Shown: positions 16,482 through 25,088 of the stretch, piece after piece | How the letters are laid out: every line of letters begins with the position of its first letter | Position numbering within the stretch: position 1 is the stretch's first letter | From: UBA6168 sp964508135 | Lineage (GTDB): Bacteria > Bacteroidota > Bacteroidia > Chitinophagales > Saprospiraceae | Assembly: GCA_964508135.1 (NCBI GenBank) | Contig: CAZDSU010000025.1 | Location: 1-64,000 of the forward strand | Reading direction: 5' to 3' | Length of the DNA: 64,000 nt | The notes under the pieces: generated by a model | Told to the model about the DNA's origin: nothing | Seen by the model: the letters and a program-made list of their open reading frames with translations, nothing else | Databases searched by the model: none | Translations under genes and position numbers: made by a program

Positions 16482-16588
16482 ACGCTTCATCGAAACTTAT
16501 TGGTTTTGTCTTATTTTACTGTAAATCAATGTTTTACAAAAATTAATTTAGCAAAATAAAGCAAATGGTTGCAATAAAAAGTAAAAAA

Positions 16589-16609
16589 TGTTGTACCATT
16601 TGTTGTACC
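16589..16609 (+). promoter_or_regulatory. Probable recombinase arm-binding sites, left end
   Basis: TGTTGTACC occurs twice, 12 bp apart (16589-16597 and 16601-16609). The same pair, in the same orientation, lies at the right end (60293-60312). The position inside both att sites fits arm-type sites of a tyrosine recombinase. The left pair also overlaps the recombinase promoter region. Confidence 0.7.
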
Positions 16610-16616
16610 TATTGAC

Positions 16617-16624
16617 TATATTTG
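16617..16624 (+). promoter_or_regulatory. Probable -7 element of the recombinase gene
   Basis: TATATTTG is a perfect TAnnTTTG element 28 nt upstream of the ATG at 16652. The upstream TTG of the -33 region would lie within the TGTTGTACC repeats, so recombinase bound there could repress its own gene. Confidence 0.5.
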
Positions 16625-16651
16625 AGGAGCAAACCGAAATAGAAACAAATC

Positions 16652-17860
16652 ATGGCAACCGTTACCCTTCTCCTCAAAAAGAACAAACAAGACACCAATG
16701 GCGAAATGCCTGTTTACCTGAGAATAATCAAAGACCGCAAGACCAAGTTCTTGGCAATCGGCCTAAAGGTTCTCCCTGAATTGTGGGACGAAACGAAGCA
16801 AAGGGTCAAGAAAAAACACCCAAACTCCGTACGCCTTAACAACTTCCTCGCCCAAAAAATCGCAGAAGCCGAAGGCATCGCCTTCGAACTGGAGACCGAA
16901 AAAAAGGGCGTTTCTAGCCTTGCTATCAAGGAGAACATCAAAGGTAAAACATCTCTCAGCTTCTTGAAGTATTTTGGAGATTATGTTGAAGAACTCGAAG
17001 GCAAGAACAAATTTAACACCTTCCGTCCGGCGGGTTCAGTATTACTGAAGCTGAAAAAATACCTGAAAGGAAAGGATTTAACCTTTGAGGAAGTCAACTA
17101 CCAATTCCTCAAAAATTACGAGCTCTATCTCCGAAAAGAGGTGGGTAACTCAATCAATACCGTTCACGCCAACCTGAAAATTATAAGGAGATTATTGAAC
17201 GCAGCTGTTCGGGAAGAAATAATCGAGCCTTCGGCAAATCCTTTTCCAAGGTACAAGCTCAACTGGGAAAACACCGCTAAGGCCTATCTCACCGACGAAG
17301 AAATTCATAGCATCGAAATACTTCCACTGCCCGAAGACCAGGTCATCAACCATCACCGTAACATGTACATTTTTGCCGTTTATGCTGGTGGACTGCGTAT
17401 TTCCGACCTGTTGCAATTGAAGTGGCAAAATTTCAATGGAACCCACGTCACTATCACTACGCAGAAAACTAAAGAGCAGCTATCGGTCAAACTGCCCAAC
17501 AAAGCCCTCGAAGTACTGCGAAAATACCAGCGTCCGAATTGCCACCCTACTGATTTCATTTTCCCCTTTCTCCAGAATGACGTTGATTATTCCAAAGGCA
17601 TATTGCTTCTCAAATCAATATCCTCCAACACAGCTTACGCCAACAAGAACCTGAAAGTCATCGCCGAAAAAGCAGGTATCGAAAAGCACATCAGTTTTCA
17701 CACTTCCCGCCACACCTTCGCCACCCGTGCCTTGCGGAAGGGCATGCGCATCGAGTATGTTTCAAAACTGTTGGGCCATACGGCCATCAAAACCACCCAG
17801 GTTTACGCCAAGATTGTTAACTCAGAATTGGATAAGGCGATGGACATTTTCAATGATTAG
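16652..17860 (+). CDS. Tyrosine recombinase (integrase)
   Basis: A 402-residue site-specific recombinase. An N-terminal Arm-DNA-binding domain (TVTLLLKKNKQDTNGEMPVYLRI) of the Bacteroidota transposon type is followed by a SAM-like core-binding domain (about 100-200) and the catalytic domain. Catalytic residues seen: Arg in GGLRISDLLQL, a Lys in TQKTKEQLSVKLP, HTSRHTFATRAL (HxxR), the second His in LLGHTAIKTTQVYAKI, and the nucleophile Tyr in that last motif. The gene is complete and lies beside attL, so it is the likely enzyme for integration and excision of this element. Confidence 0.95.
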   Translation: MATVTLLLKKNKQDTNGEMPVYLRIIKDRKTKFLAIGLKVLPELWDETKQRVKKKHPNSVRLNNFLAQKIAEAEGIAFELETEKKGVSSLAIKENIKGKTSLSFLKYFGDYVEELEGKNKFNTFRPAGSVLLKLKKYLKGKDLTFEEVNYQFLKNYELYLRKEVGNSINTVHANLKIIRRLLNAAVREEIIEPSANPFPRYKLNWENTAKAYLTDEEIHSIEILPLPEDQVINHHRNMYIFAVYAGGLRISDLLQLKWQNFNGTHVTITTQKTKEQLSVKLPNKALEVLRKYQRPNCHPTDFIFPFLQNDVDYSKGILLLKSISSNTAYANKNLKVIAEKAGIEKHISFHTSRHTFATRALRKGMRIEYVSKLLGHTAIKTTQVYAKIVNSELDKAMDIFND

Positions 17861-17942
17861 GGAGAAGGGGCTTGGTTGGTAAACAAAAAAGTGACGCAGT
17901 AACCCTCAAAAGAAAGCAAAAGGATGAAATTATTTAAAACAA

Positions 17943-17975
17943 TTTGTTTTTAATCACATCTTGCCCTTACCTTTG
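17943..17975 (+). promoter_or_regulatory. Promoter of the HTH/VirE module
   Basis: TTTG (17943-17946), 21 nt, then TACCTTTG (17968-17975): an essentially ideal Bacteroidota promoter, 49 nt upstream of the HTH gene ATG at 18025. Confidence 0.7.
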
Positions 17976-18024
17976 GCTTCACAACACGCTATGCGAACCA
18001 TACTTTGTCAAAACTTCAACGTCC

Positions 18025-18312
18025 ATGAATGCAGTAATCCTAACCCAAACTCAGTACGAGGACTTGGTTAGCCACCTCGAAGACATCAAGCTAAAACTCA
18101 ACGACCCACAAAAGGCGTTTTCAGAGCAATACCTTGACAACTCGGATTTCATCCGCATGATGAAAATCTCTCCTCGCACCGCCCAGACTTGGCGGGACGA
18201 AGGGCTTATCTCTTTCTCCCAAATCGGCAAGAAAATCTACTACAAGATTGCCGACGTCGAGGCTTTCATCGAAAAGCACTACAAACGGGCTTTCAAGCTG
18301 GAAAAGCTTTGA
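18025..18312 (+). CDS. Helix-turn-helix protein, excisionase-like
   Basis: A 95-residue protein. The N-terminal half is a short coiled coil and the C-terminal half a winged helix of the MerR/excisionase kind: YLDNSDFIRMMKISPRTAQT, WRDEGLISFSQIGKKIYYK, DVEAFIEKHY. Such proteins follow the recombinase in many Bacteroidota elements and act as recombination directionality factors or regulators. The start at 18025 lies downstream of an ideal promoter. The next gene begins 49 nt after its stop. Confidence 0.75.
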   Translation: MNAVILTQTQYEDLVSHLEDIKLKLNDPQKAFSEQYLDNSDFIRMMKISPRTAQTWRDEGLISFSQIGKKIYYKIADVEAFIEKHYKRAFKLEKL

Positions 18313-18361
18313 TTGGCCCGTTCCGACCAATAGCAACTTTCACCACTTAAATTTTTCCGTC

Positions 18362-19033
18362 ATGATTATTTCTGTCTTTCCCTCTGGGGAACGGGCATCT
18401 TATTGCCTGCCCCTGCCCAACATCATCCGGCACATCAAGGCCGGAACCTACAAAGAAGTCGTCGCCAAGGCACGGCAGTATTACCGCCAAATCGAAGGAC
18501 GGCAACTTCGGGAGGCTTTGCAGCACGTCCCAAGTTTTTCGTCAGCCGGACACTTCAAAAGCGCACTCCGCCCAGAGAGCTTAGTAAGTTACAGCGGCTG
18601 CGTCCTGCTTGAAACCGATTGCCTCCCCGATGACCTGTTGGCTGAAGTCCGACAGCTCGCCGAAAGCGACCCTTTCACCTTGGCCTGCTTCCAAAATGCC
18701 CTCGGTGATAGGCTCGAAATTTTGGTTCGGACTGGCGGCCTGATTGAAAATTACCGCACCACCTTCTATCAGTTGGTTGACTATTACGAAGCCAACCTGC
18801 CAGTCGCCCTAAATACCGACTACGACTACCCTTACCGACTGTGCAGCATGTCCCACGACCCACTGGCATACTTCAACCCCGGCGCATCGAGCTTTGAAGC
18901 AATGCTGGTCAATGCCCCAAAGGTGTCCCCTGTTTTGAGGGAGCGAAGGGCGAAAAAAGGCCAATTGCCCACGAGGCAATCAAGTTTCCAGTCAATACCT
19001 ACTGGCAAAATCCCTGTGGCCAGTTTCAATTAA
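18362..19033 (+). CDS. VirE N-terminal (BT4734-like) domain protein, stand-alone
   Basis: A 223-residue protein. It aligns with the N-terminal 180 residues of the next gene: IIRHIKAGTYKEVVAKARQ against LIKAVQGNHFKEQVARIRH; VLLETDCLPDDLLAEVRQL against LILDFDKLEPTRLAALKAE; and LCSMSHDPLAYFNP against LCFLSHDPDAWFDP. The fold resembles an archaeo-eukaryotic primase-like domain (VirE_N/BT4734). The lone copy lacks the DUF3987 part and has a changed metal-site region (LLETD in place of LILDFD), so it may be a regulator or an inactive partner. The start at 18362 is the first methionine giving the domain. Confidence 0.65.
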   Translation: MIISVFPSGERASYCLPLPNIIRHIKAGTYKEVVAKARQYYRQIEGRQLREALQHVPSFSSAGHFKSALRPESLVSYSGCVLLETDCLPDDLLAEVRQLAESDPFTLACFQNALGDRLEILVRTGGLIENYRTTFYQLVDYYEANLPVALNTDYDYPYRLCSMSHDPLAYFNPGASSFEAMLVNAPKVSPVLRERRAKKGQLPTRQSSFQSIPTGKIPVASFN

Positions 19034-19125
19034 GCGGCCTCTAGAGATAATAAGGCGAGGCGCTGTTTTTCAATGCAATGCGGGAATCGTAAGTCGTAAA
19101 TCCAAAATCGTAAATCCATGTTACA

Positions 19126-21489
19126 ATGTCCAAAGACGCCCAACTTACCCTCTTTTATCAGTTCAACAAAGTTGCTGGGCATCGCACCCTCGAACAGCTT
19201 ATCAAAGCGGTTCAGGGCAACCACTTCAAGGAGCAGGTTGCCCGAATCCGTCATTTGATTGTCAACGACAAGCAGCAACAAGCCAGCAACCTGAAGAAAA
19301 AGTTGCCCGCCTTCACGCCCTCCGGTCGTTTCGATGGCGGTCGCACCCTCGAACATTTGCTGGAATATACCCGCTTCCTTATCCTTGATTTCGACAAACT
19401 CGAACCAACCCGACTCGCAGCCTTAAAAGCCGAATCCCGGCAAGACCGCTTCGCCTGTGCCGGGTTCACCTCGCCCAGCGGCAACGGCTATAAGCTCCTC
19501 GTCCGGGTGGACAGCGTCCAGCAGCACCACACCGATGCCTTTCAACAAGTCCGCTCTTGGTTTCGTGAACAGTACGGTTTGGAAGCCGACCGCTCCGGTA
19601 AAGACATCACCCGCCTCTGTTTCCTGTCCCACGACCCCGATGCCTGGTTCGACCCGAGCAAGGAAGTTTTTTCCATACTCATTTTGTCATCTACCGAGGT
19701 TTGTCATCCCGACCAAAAGTCGGAACCCGTCCACTCATCATTTGTCATCCTCGGAGAGGACCTGAAAAACAGTTTGCGAACTGTTTTTACCCAAACCCAA
19801 TCCAAAACCACCTACGTCCCCGGTAACCGCAATAACTTCATCTACCGATTCGCCAGCAACGCCAACCGTGCCGGTATCCCCGAAGCCAACACCCATGCCT
19901 TTGCCCAAAGCCAGTTCAGCGACCTAGACCCCAAGGAAATCCGCCAATCCATTACCAGCGCCTACAAACACCACGTCGCCGAACACGCCACCGCTGCTTG
20001 TCATCCCGACCAAAGGTCGGGACCCGTCCACGCCACGGGGTCTTTTCATCCCCGCAGGGGACCCGTTCCATCCCAACCGAACAACGATGTCCAAACTCCC
20101 CCTCCTCCGGAAGGGGGTCGGGGGGAGGCCGACCTCAACGACCTCCTCCTCACCACCCCGCTCCTCGACCCCGCCATCTTTCCACACCTCCCTTCCCCAC
20201 TCCTCGAAGGTTGCCAAGCCTTCGACGACCCACGGGAGCGGGACGTATTCCTTACGGGTGCGCTCGCAGTGCTCTCCGGCTGCCTGACGGGCATCGAGGG
20301 CGTGTACGACCGTCGAACCACCTACACCAACCTCTTTGCCTTCATCATCGCCCCGGCAGCGAGCGGCAAGAGCGCCCTCACCTTCGCCAAGCAACTCGGC
20401 GACGCCGTCCACAAAGCGCTGCTCGAAGATAACAACCTTGCCATGCAGCAATACCGCCAAGAACTCGCCGACTACAAGCTATTGCTTTCCAATTATAAAC
20501 GAGGAAAGACCCTACCCGAAGAACCTGAAAAACCGCCTTTCAAAGTCCTGTTCATCCCCGCCAACTCCTCCTCAGCGATGGTCATCAAGCACCTGCGGGA
20601 CGGCGGCGGCACGGGCATCATGTGCGAGACCGAAGCCGATACCCTCGGCAACGTGCTCAAACAGGACTGGGGCGGCTACTCAGACCTGCTCCGCAAAGCC
20701 TTCCACTTTGAAAAAATCAGCTACTCCCGCAAGGGCAGCAACGAGTTTTTTGAAATAGACCAGCCCCGCCTCAGCGTAGCCATCAGCGGCACGCCCAACC
20801 AAATCCTCAAGCTCATCCCCTCCGTCGAGGACGGGCTGTTCAGCCGCTTCCTCTTTTACTGCTACGCCGTGCAGCCCGCTTGGCGGGATGTCTCGCCCGC
20901 CACTGGTGGCATCAACCTTACGGAACACTTTACACGGCTCTCCGAGCGAACCCTCGAAATCACCCGCTTCACCTCCGAAAACCCAGTACAGTTTCACCTT
21001 ACCGCCGACCAGTGGCAGTGCCTCAACGAACACTTCACCCGGCTACTGCAAGAAACCAATGCCTTCTTTGGAACGGAAAGCCTGTCCAGCATCAAGCGGC
21101 TCGGCGCCATCCTCTTCCGCATCGCCATGACACTCACCGCCTGCCGCCGCTTCGAGAATGCCGATGCCTCGCCCACCGTCACCTGCGACGATGCCGACTT
21201 TCAGGCTGCCTCGCTGCTGGTGGAGACCTACCTGCAACACGCTTTGTTTTTGTTTGAGAAACTGCCGAGGGAAGCGGTGTCGGCGTTCAATCAGATGCCG
21301 AATCACAAGCGGGAACTTTTTAAAAAATTATCTCCCCAGTTTCAAAGGAAAGAAGCCATCCAGTTGGGTGAAAACCTCGGCATAAGCGAAAGCACGGTGG
21401 ATAGATTTTTGAAAATGCTGACGGAAGCGGGATGGCTGGCACAGCAGGAATATGGGAACTATGACAAAGTGACAAAGTTGAGAAAGTGA
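19126..21489 (+). CDS. VirE_N/BT4734 domain fused to DUF3987 (primase-helicase-like)
   Basis: A 787-residue protein. Residues 1-190 are a VirE_N/BT4734 primase-like domain (FLILDFDKLEP, GFTSPSGNGYKLLVRV, LCFLSHDPDAWFDP). Residues about 190-340 are a linker that contains four translated hairpin repeats. From about 360 on is DUF3987, with an ATP-binding loop (IIAPAASGKSALTF, about residue 405). The last 70 residues form a winged helix (LGENLGISESTVDRFLKML). Proteins of this architecture are typical of Bacteroidota mobile elements and probably act in element replication, although this is not proven. A 19-bp inverted repeat overlaps the stop codon. Confidence 0.8.
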   Translation: MSKDAQLTLFYQFNKVAGHRTLEQLIKAVQGNHFKEQVARIRHLIVNDKQQQASNLKKKLPAFTPSGRFDGGRTLEHLLEYTRFLILDFDKLEPTRLAALKAESRQDRFACAGFTSPSGNGYKLLVRVDSVQQHHTDAFQQVRSWFREQYGLEADRSGKDITRLCFLSHDPDAWFDPSKEVFSILILSSTEVCHPDQKSEPVHSSFVILGEDLKNSLRTVFTQTQSKTTYVPGNRNNFIYRFASNANRAGIPEANTHAFAQSQFSDLDPKEIRQSITSAYKHHVAEHATAACHPDQRSGPVHATGSFHPRRGPVPSQPNNDVQTPPPPEGGRGEADLNDLLLTTPLLDPAIFPHLPSPLLEGCQAFDDPRERDVFLTGALAVLSGCLTGIEGVYDRRTTYTNLFAFIIAPAASGKSALTFAKQLGDAVHKALLEDNNLAMQQYRQELADYKLLLSNYKRGKTLPEEPEKPPFKVLFIPANSSSAMVIKHLRDGGGTGIMCETEADTLGNVLKQDWGGYSDLLRKAFHFEKISYSRKGSNEFFEIDQPRLSVAISGTPNQILKLIPSVEDGLFSRFLFYCYAVQPAWRDVSPATGGINLTEHFTRLSERTLEITRFTSENPVQFHLTADQWQCLNEHFTRLLQETNAFFGTESLSSIKRLGAILFRIAMTLTACRRFENADASPTVTCDDADFQAASLLVETYLQHALFLFEKLPREAVSAFNQMPNHKRELFKKLSPQFQRKEAIQLGENLGISESTVDRFLKMLTEAGWLAQQEYGNYDKVTKLRK
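19702..20132 (+). repeat. Cluster of in-frame TGTCATCC hairpin repeats
   Basis: At least four short hairpins share the pattern TGTCATCC-stem-GGACCCGT: near 19702 (CCGACCAAAAGTCGG), 19742 (CCTCGGAGAGG), 19999 (CCGACCAAAGGTCGG) and 20044 (CCCCGCAGGGG). A fifth, different hairpin (CTCCGGAAGGGGGTCGGGGG) lies at about 20094-20132. All are read in frame within the linker of the VirE_N/DUF3987 gene, giving CHPDQ(K/R)S-type peptides. A related copy lies outside genes at 56323-56346 (TGTCATCCGCCTCTGGCGGA). Confidence 0.8.
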
Positions 21490-21530
21490 CAAAGCTCTAT
21501 CCCTGAGTTTGTCAACTTTGTCACTTTGTC
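21463..21530 (+). terminator. Perfect 19-bp inverted repeat across the DUF3987 stop codon
   Basis: GACAAAGTGACAAAGTTGA (21463-21481) is exactly complementary to TCAACTTTGTCACTTTGTC (21512-21530). The stop codon (21487-21489) lies in the loop. No clear T-run follows, so it may be an mRNA end-protecting stem or a protein-binding site as much as a terminator. Confidence 0.6.
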
Positions 21531-21740
21531 ACCGAAGATACCTAACGGCATTTTATCGTTATCAAGTCAGAGACCTTGCCGCCAAAATCCAACTTGACCT
21601 TATAGTGGACAAAACGGTCAAACTGCTCCCACCTCTATCGCTGCAACTACTGCCAGCCGTATCGCTCCTAATGCTGCCACGGAGTTGATTTCAAAAAAGG
21701 CATTAGGAGGAAAGTTTCTATGCGATGTTTTGAGAGGCAA

Positions 21741-21773
21741 AAAGCCTTGCAAGTCATTGACTTACAAGGCTTT
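21741..21773. terminator. Bidirectional terminator-like hairpin
   Basis: AAAGCCTTGCAAGTC and GACTTACAAGGCTTT form a 15-bp stem with a short ATT loop between the convergent DUF3987 and lipoprotein genes. It resembles the stems beside the two att sites (16403-16443, 60316-60354). The rest of the gap (21490-21825) shows no gene. Confidence 0.65.
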
Positions 21774-21825
21774 GAAAATTTGTTGAAAGAGAGTATTTGG
21801 ATGCGATACATCACGGGATAGTTGG

Positions 21826-22656
21826 TCAGGTTGGCCGTTTTCCACTTGCAAAAGAGCGGATAGTTTTAAAGCGTCCGTCCAGCAATAGCCTTATTTCATA
21901 GTCCCACTCGTTTGGTATCCCTGTTTGCCCGAATTGAATGGTCGAGAGGTCGAGAAAAAAGCTGCCAGTGCCAGGAAGCTGGAAAAGCAAGTCTTCCCTG
22001 TGAAGGCGTACCCATTTCCCCTTGTCTTTATAGTTGAGCAGCACCTGAAGTTGTGCCCGTTCCTGGCCCGGATAGCCAAAGTTGAATTGTAAGGTGGTAG
22101 CCCTCTTACTCTCATTGCCCAAACCTTGGGGAATCGACTTTGGGGAAGGTTTCTCACCTGGTCGTTTCTTGTCAGGCAAATGCGGTGCTGTCTTGATACC
22201 GAACATCTGATATGCACGCTCCCACCAACCATCCATTTTCTCATTGGAAGCATTACTTTTACAAAGCCTCTTCCAATCACCGCAGAGAAGGTTCACTTTG
22301 ACATTTGCCACTTCGTAAAGCGACCCTGGTTCTACCAATTCTTCCGAGCTCTCGGAGTTTTTACTCTTTGCTTTTCCATCACCCATGTCAAGCTCCAAGC
22401 TGGGCAACAATTTCCCTTTAGGCAGAAGTTGCACCTCTCCACTGGGTAAATGCACCTTAACGTCCCATCCCTCCTGTCTGGAACTTTGTTTCTTATGGAA
22501 CAGCAAGCTCATGGGGCACTGACACCCGTCTTCTGTTGGGTCTCCCCCACGCTTAATTGGAGGCTTTTCAGGCATGAGCAAAGGGTCTTTGTCAGCTTTT
22601 TCACAAGAAGCCAGCATTAAGGCAGAAATCAAGATAGGCATAATCATTTTTTTCAT
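21826..22656 (-). CDS. Lipoprotein of unknown function
   Basis: A 276-residue protein with a lipoprotein signal (ILISALMLASCEKADKD; LASC box). I do not recognise the family. The middle contains MGDGKAKSKNSESSEELVEP, a charged linker. The C-terminal 80 residues are beta-rich (FNFGYPGQERAQLQVLLNY ... LLFQLPGTGSFFLDLS), suggesting a surface or periplasmic binding domain. It overlaps the upstream gene (22653-24047) by 4 bp, so the two are translationally coupled and probably form an envelope complex. Confidence 0.6.
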   Translation of the reverse strand: MKKMIMPILISALMLASCEKADKDPLLMPEKPPIKRGGDPTEDGCQCPMSLLFHKKQSSRQEGWDVKVHLPSGEVQLLPKGKLLPSLELDMGDGKAKSKNSESSEELVEPGSLYEVANVKVNLLCGDWKRLCKSNASNEKMDGWWERAYQMFGIKTAPHLPDKKRPGEKPSPKSIPQGLGNESKRATTLQFNFGYPGQERAQLQVLLNYKDKGKWVRLHREDLLFQLPGTGSFFLDLSTIQFGQTGIPNEWDYEIRLLLDGRFKTIRSFASGKRPT

Positions 22657-24047
22657 GGCTTTGCTTTAAATGGTGAATATGGCCTTTTAGGGTCGCTGGA
22701 ACGGAATTTCCCATCTACGGCATCCCAATTGATGAACAGGAGTACCGTCACATTCCGGTCAAGTGGTTCGACATTAGGTGTTACCTCCCCTTTGATGATT
22801 CTGGCCTTGGGCGGGCAATCCGAGAATGCAGGTTCGCCCTCGAGGGACTTCTGAATGAAAACGGAGCGGATATCACATAATTCTGGGTTGTCAAAATCGT
22901 CGCCGACCAAAATTTCCTCCTCAAAATAACGGACACCATTCTCCACATACTCATAGTTGGTCAGTCGTATCCTTTTGTAATCGTCCCCTGTGTAGGGTGG
23001 TTCAAAGGGTTTGGGCATAAACGGAACGATATCCGCAGAACCTATCAGGACGAATTCCATAGAGCCGTCGAACTCGCAGATATAGTCATAAAGTAGTTTG
23101 GCAAAATCGTTCATCGAGTCGTTATAGCCCTTCCACCTGCCTGTACGGTCGAAAGGAATGAAGTATTTGCCAGGAGAGAAATGCAAAGTATCGCTTGCCT
23201 CACTCCCTTTGAACAAAAGTTCATAGAATTTGCCATGCTTGTCGTTTGGTAAAAACCCAAACCGCCCCAAGCGGACAGGCAGTGCCTCGAAATAAGGGGT
23301 CTTGAACTGGCCCCTGTCCATGGCACGGCGGATGGCCTTGGCCGGGGTGCTGCCAGTTCCGATGACCTGACCGTCAGGGTTTCTGACCACGGTGCTGTCA
23401 TTCGGATAAATCGTGTAGTTCATGCCAGAAACACTTCTTATTATGAGAGGAGAGACAGGGGGGGCTGGAGTTGGTTCTGGTATTGGCGGCGTCAGCGGCA
23501 CATCCTCCTCTTTAACGCAACGCCGGATATTTTTATCAATGCCATAATCCTTGCAAAACTGTGAGCTGTAACGGTCGGTTATCGCCCGCTTTATTTTCAG
23601 GCCAAAGTTCTCTTCATAGCCTTTTAAAGTAACATCTTTAACTGCGACCGTAGTCGAATCTTTATTTAAAAGTCGGCAGTATTCATCAGTAGCCAGTTGG
23701 AGATTATCCAGCGCCTCCTTTACTATAGCTTTATCCGGTGACGTGGAACAACCAGCCAGCAAATGCTTGAACATAAATGGGACGATGGGGTACCCTTTTA
23801 CGACTTCCCCAAAGCGTGAGTTGTCCGTCAACAATTCTTCGGCATTGCGAATGTAGCGAGCCCTTATGTCAGGGCTGAGTACCTTATGTAGGTTGTCTTT
23901 TCCAACATAGGCTTGCAGGAGCATATCCCAGGTGTCTTTGATATAGCCATATTTAGGCAATCCTTCAGTGCCCTTTTTCTGTGCAACGGCATTCGGCAAA
24001 GACATGAGAGAGAAGATGGTGGACAGAAGTAAAATAACGTTTTTCAT
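22653..24047 (-). CDS. Exported protein of unknown function, possibly OmpA-like C-terminus
   Basis: A 464-residue protein with a signal peptide (MKNVILLLSTIFSLMSLPNA). The middle has a proline-rich linker (PLTPPIPEPTPAPPVSP). The last 150 residues contain MEFVLIGSADIVPF, a conserved Arg/Asn region (RIRLTNYEYVENG) and an ending RNVTVLLFINWD. That strand-helix order recalls OmpA-like peptidoglycan-binding domains, but the identity is weak. It is coupled to the lipoprotein gene downstream (4-bp overlap). These two and the SPOR protein upstream look like an envelope cassette carried by the element. Confidence 0.5.
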   Translation of the reverse strand: MKNVILLLSTIFSLMSLPNAVAQKKGTEGLPKYGYIKDTWDMLLQAYVGKDNLHKVLSPDIRARYIRNAEELLTDNSRFGEVVKGYPIVPFMFKHLLAGCSTSPDKAIVKEALDNLQLATDEYCRLLNKDSTTVAVKDVTLKGYEENFGLKIKRAITDRYSSQFCKDYGIDKNIRRCVKEEDVPLTPPIPEPTPAPPVSPLIIRSVSGMNYTIYPNDSTVVRNPDGQVIGTGSTPAKAIRRAMDRGQFKTPYFEALPVRLGRFGFLPNDKHGKFYELLFKGSEASDTLHFSPGKYFIPFDRTGRWKGYNDSMNDFAKLLYDYICEFDGSMEFVLIGSADIVPFMPKPFEPPYTGDDYKRIRLTNYEYVENGVRYFEEEILVGDDFDNPELCDIRSVFIQKSLEGEPAFSDCPPKARIIKGEVTPNVEPLDRNVTVLLFINWDAVDGKFRSSDPKRPYSPFKAKP

Positions 24048-24131
24048 AAAAAAGGGTGTTTAATTTAGAAGAAATCAGGATACCCATTCCATTTTGGATA
24101 AAGGGTATGGGTATTCCTTATAGGTAGATTG

Positions 24132-24170
24132 ATTATCGTCATGCCCTGCCCGAGAGGGCGTGACGATAAT
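24132..24170 (-). terminator. Strong hairpin downstream of the SPOR gene
   Basis: ATTATCGTCA and TGACGATAAT, with an inner GCCCT/AGGGC extension, form a stem of about 17 bp with one mismatch, immediately after the SPOR gene stop (24173 on the minus strand). A run of T does not follow directly. A second weak stem (ATACCCAT/ATGGGTAT) lies at 24082-24117. Confidence 0.6.
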
Positions 24171-24172
24171 TG

Positions 24173-24841
24173 TTAGAAATCTTGGGTCATAAGAACCAGC
24201 CCATTGTTTGCCAGTTCCTTCACAAAGCCGTCAAGTTGATGACGACGCTTATAGCTGGTCGCATCTTCCCTGCTCTCGAAACCAATCACCAGCACTTTGA
24301 AGTATCCATTGTTGGCATCCGAAAAAACCCGCACTGTATGTACTTCTGCCAGGGCTTGGGCAATGGCGGTAGCGCTTTCAAACGCCTTGAAAGCTGAAAC
24401 CTGAATTCCAAACTCCCCAAAACTCTGTTCATCGCCCCGTGAGGGACTAACATTAAGGCGGCCCAGAGGAATATTCGAAGAAGGTGAGGAAGCGGAAATC
24501 GTTTGCAGTTCTTCCTCCGGGTGATATTCCTCCTCCGGGGTGGATTCGTTGCCATCGTCATAGCGTTCTTCCTGCTGCTCGGTGGCAGGCGGCGTTGCAT
24601 CATCACTTGATAAGGAGCGGGAAAACAGGAGCCAGAAAATACCCCCAACAATGATTAATAGCGCCAATGAACCTCCAATGCCCCCTTCGTTGGAAGCAGA
24701 ACGGACAACAGTAGTCGTCATAGGCGGATTGTAGCCGACATTTGTCATGGGAAGGGAGCGGATGATGCGCAGCAGGATGCTCATTCCGAAGAAGGCTGCG
24801 AGGAGAATGGAGAGGATGAAGAGTAAAAGAAGATTGCTCAT
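24173..24841 (-). CDS. Membrane-anchored SPOR domain protein
   Basis: A 222-residue protein. One N-terminal hydrophobic helix (LLLLFILSILLAAFFGMSILL) and a second near residues 57-75 (SLALLIIVGGIFWLLF) are followed by an acidic, low-complexity linker (EEEYHPEEELQ) and a C-terminal SPOR-like domain of about 70 residues (FGIQVSAFKAFESATAIAQAL, then FKVLVIGFESREDATSYKRR). SPOR domains bind denuded peptidoglycan at division septa. The protein would sit in the inner membrane with the domain in the periplasm. The element's reason for carrying it is unknown. Confidence 0.7.
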   Translation of the reverse strand: MSNLLLLFILSILLAAFFGMSILLRIIRSLPMTNVGYNPPMTTTVVRSASNEGGIGGSLALLIIVGGIFWLLFSRSLSSDDATPPATEQQEERYDDGNESTPEEEYHPEEELQTISASSPSSNIPLGRLNVSPSRGDEQSFGEFGIQVSAFKAFESATAIAQALAEVHTVRVFSDANNGYFKVLVIGFESREDATSYKRRHQLDGFVKELANNGLVLMTQDF

Positions 24842-25088
24842 GACTGTAATTTTTTTACAAGTGTGCAGTCATGGCGGTTTTCCCGGTTTTTCCAACGCTT
24901 TTAGGGGGAGGACGAGTAGAGCGGGAGACAGCGGGGTAATGCTGGCGGATTTAGCTTGCCAGGCTGAGGAAAGCACTTGTTGGATTCAACTTGCTACCGT
25001 AAACGGAGGAAATGATTCAAGTAAACGTAGCTGCCGGCTGCGTTCTCCAAAAAGGTGTGCGTAGGCTATTAGAAAGAAGTGCGAAAGG

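Noticed and set aside
16441..16520. A second tRNA gene at the left end
   Set aside because: Only 23 nt of the tRNA 3' end are present; the sequence beyond 16481 does not form D- or anticodon arms, so it is an attachment-site remnant.
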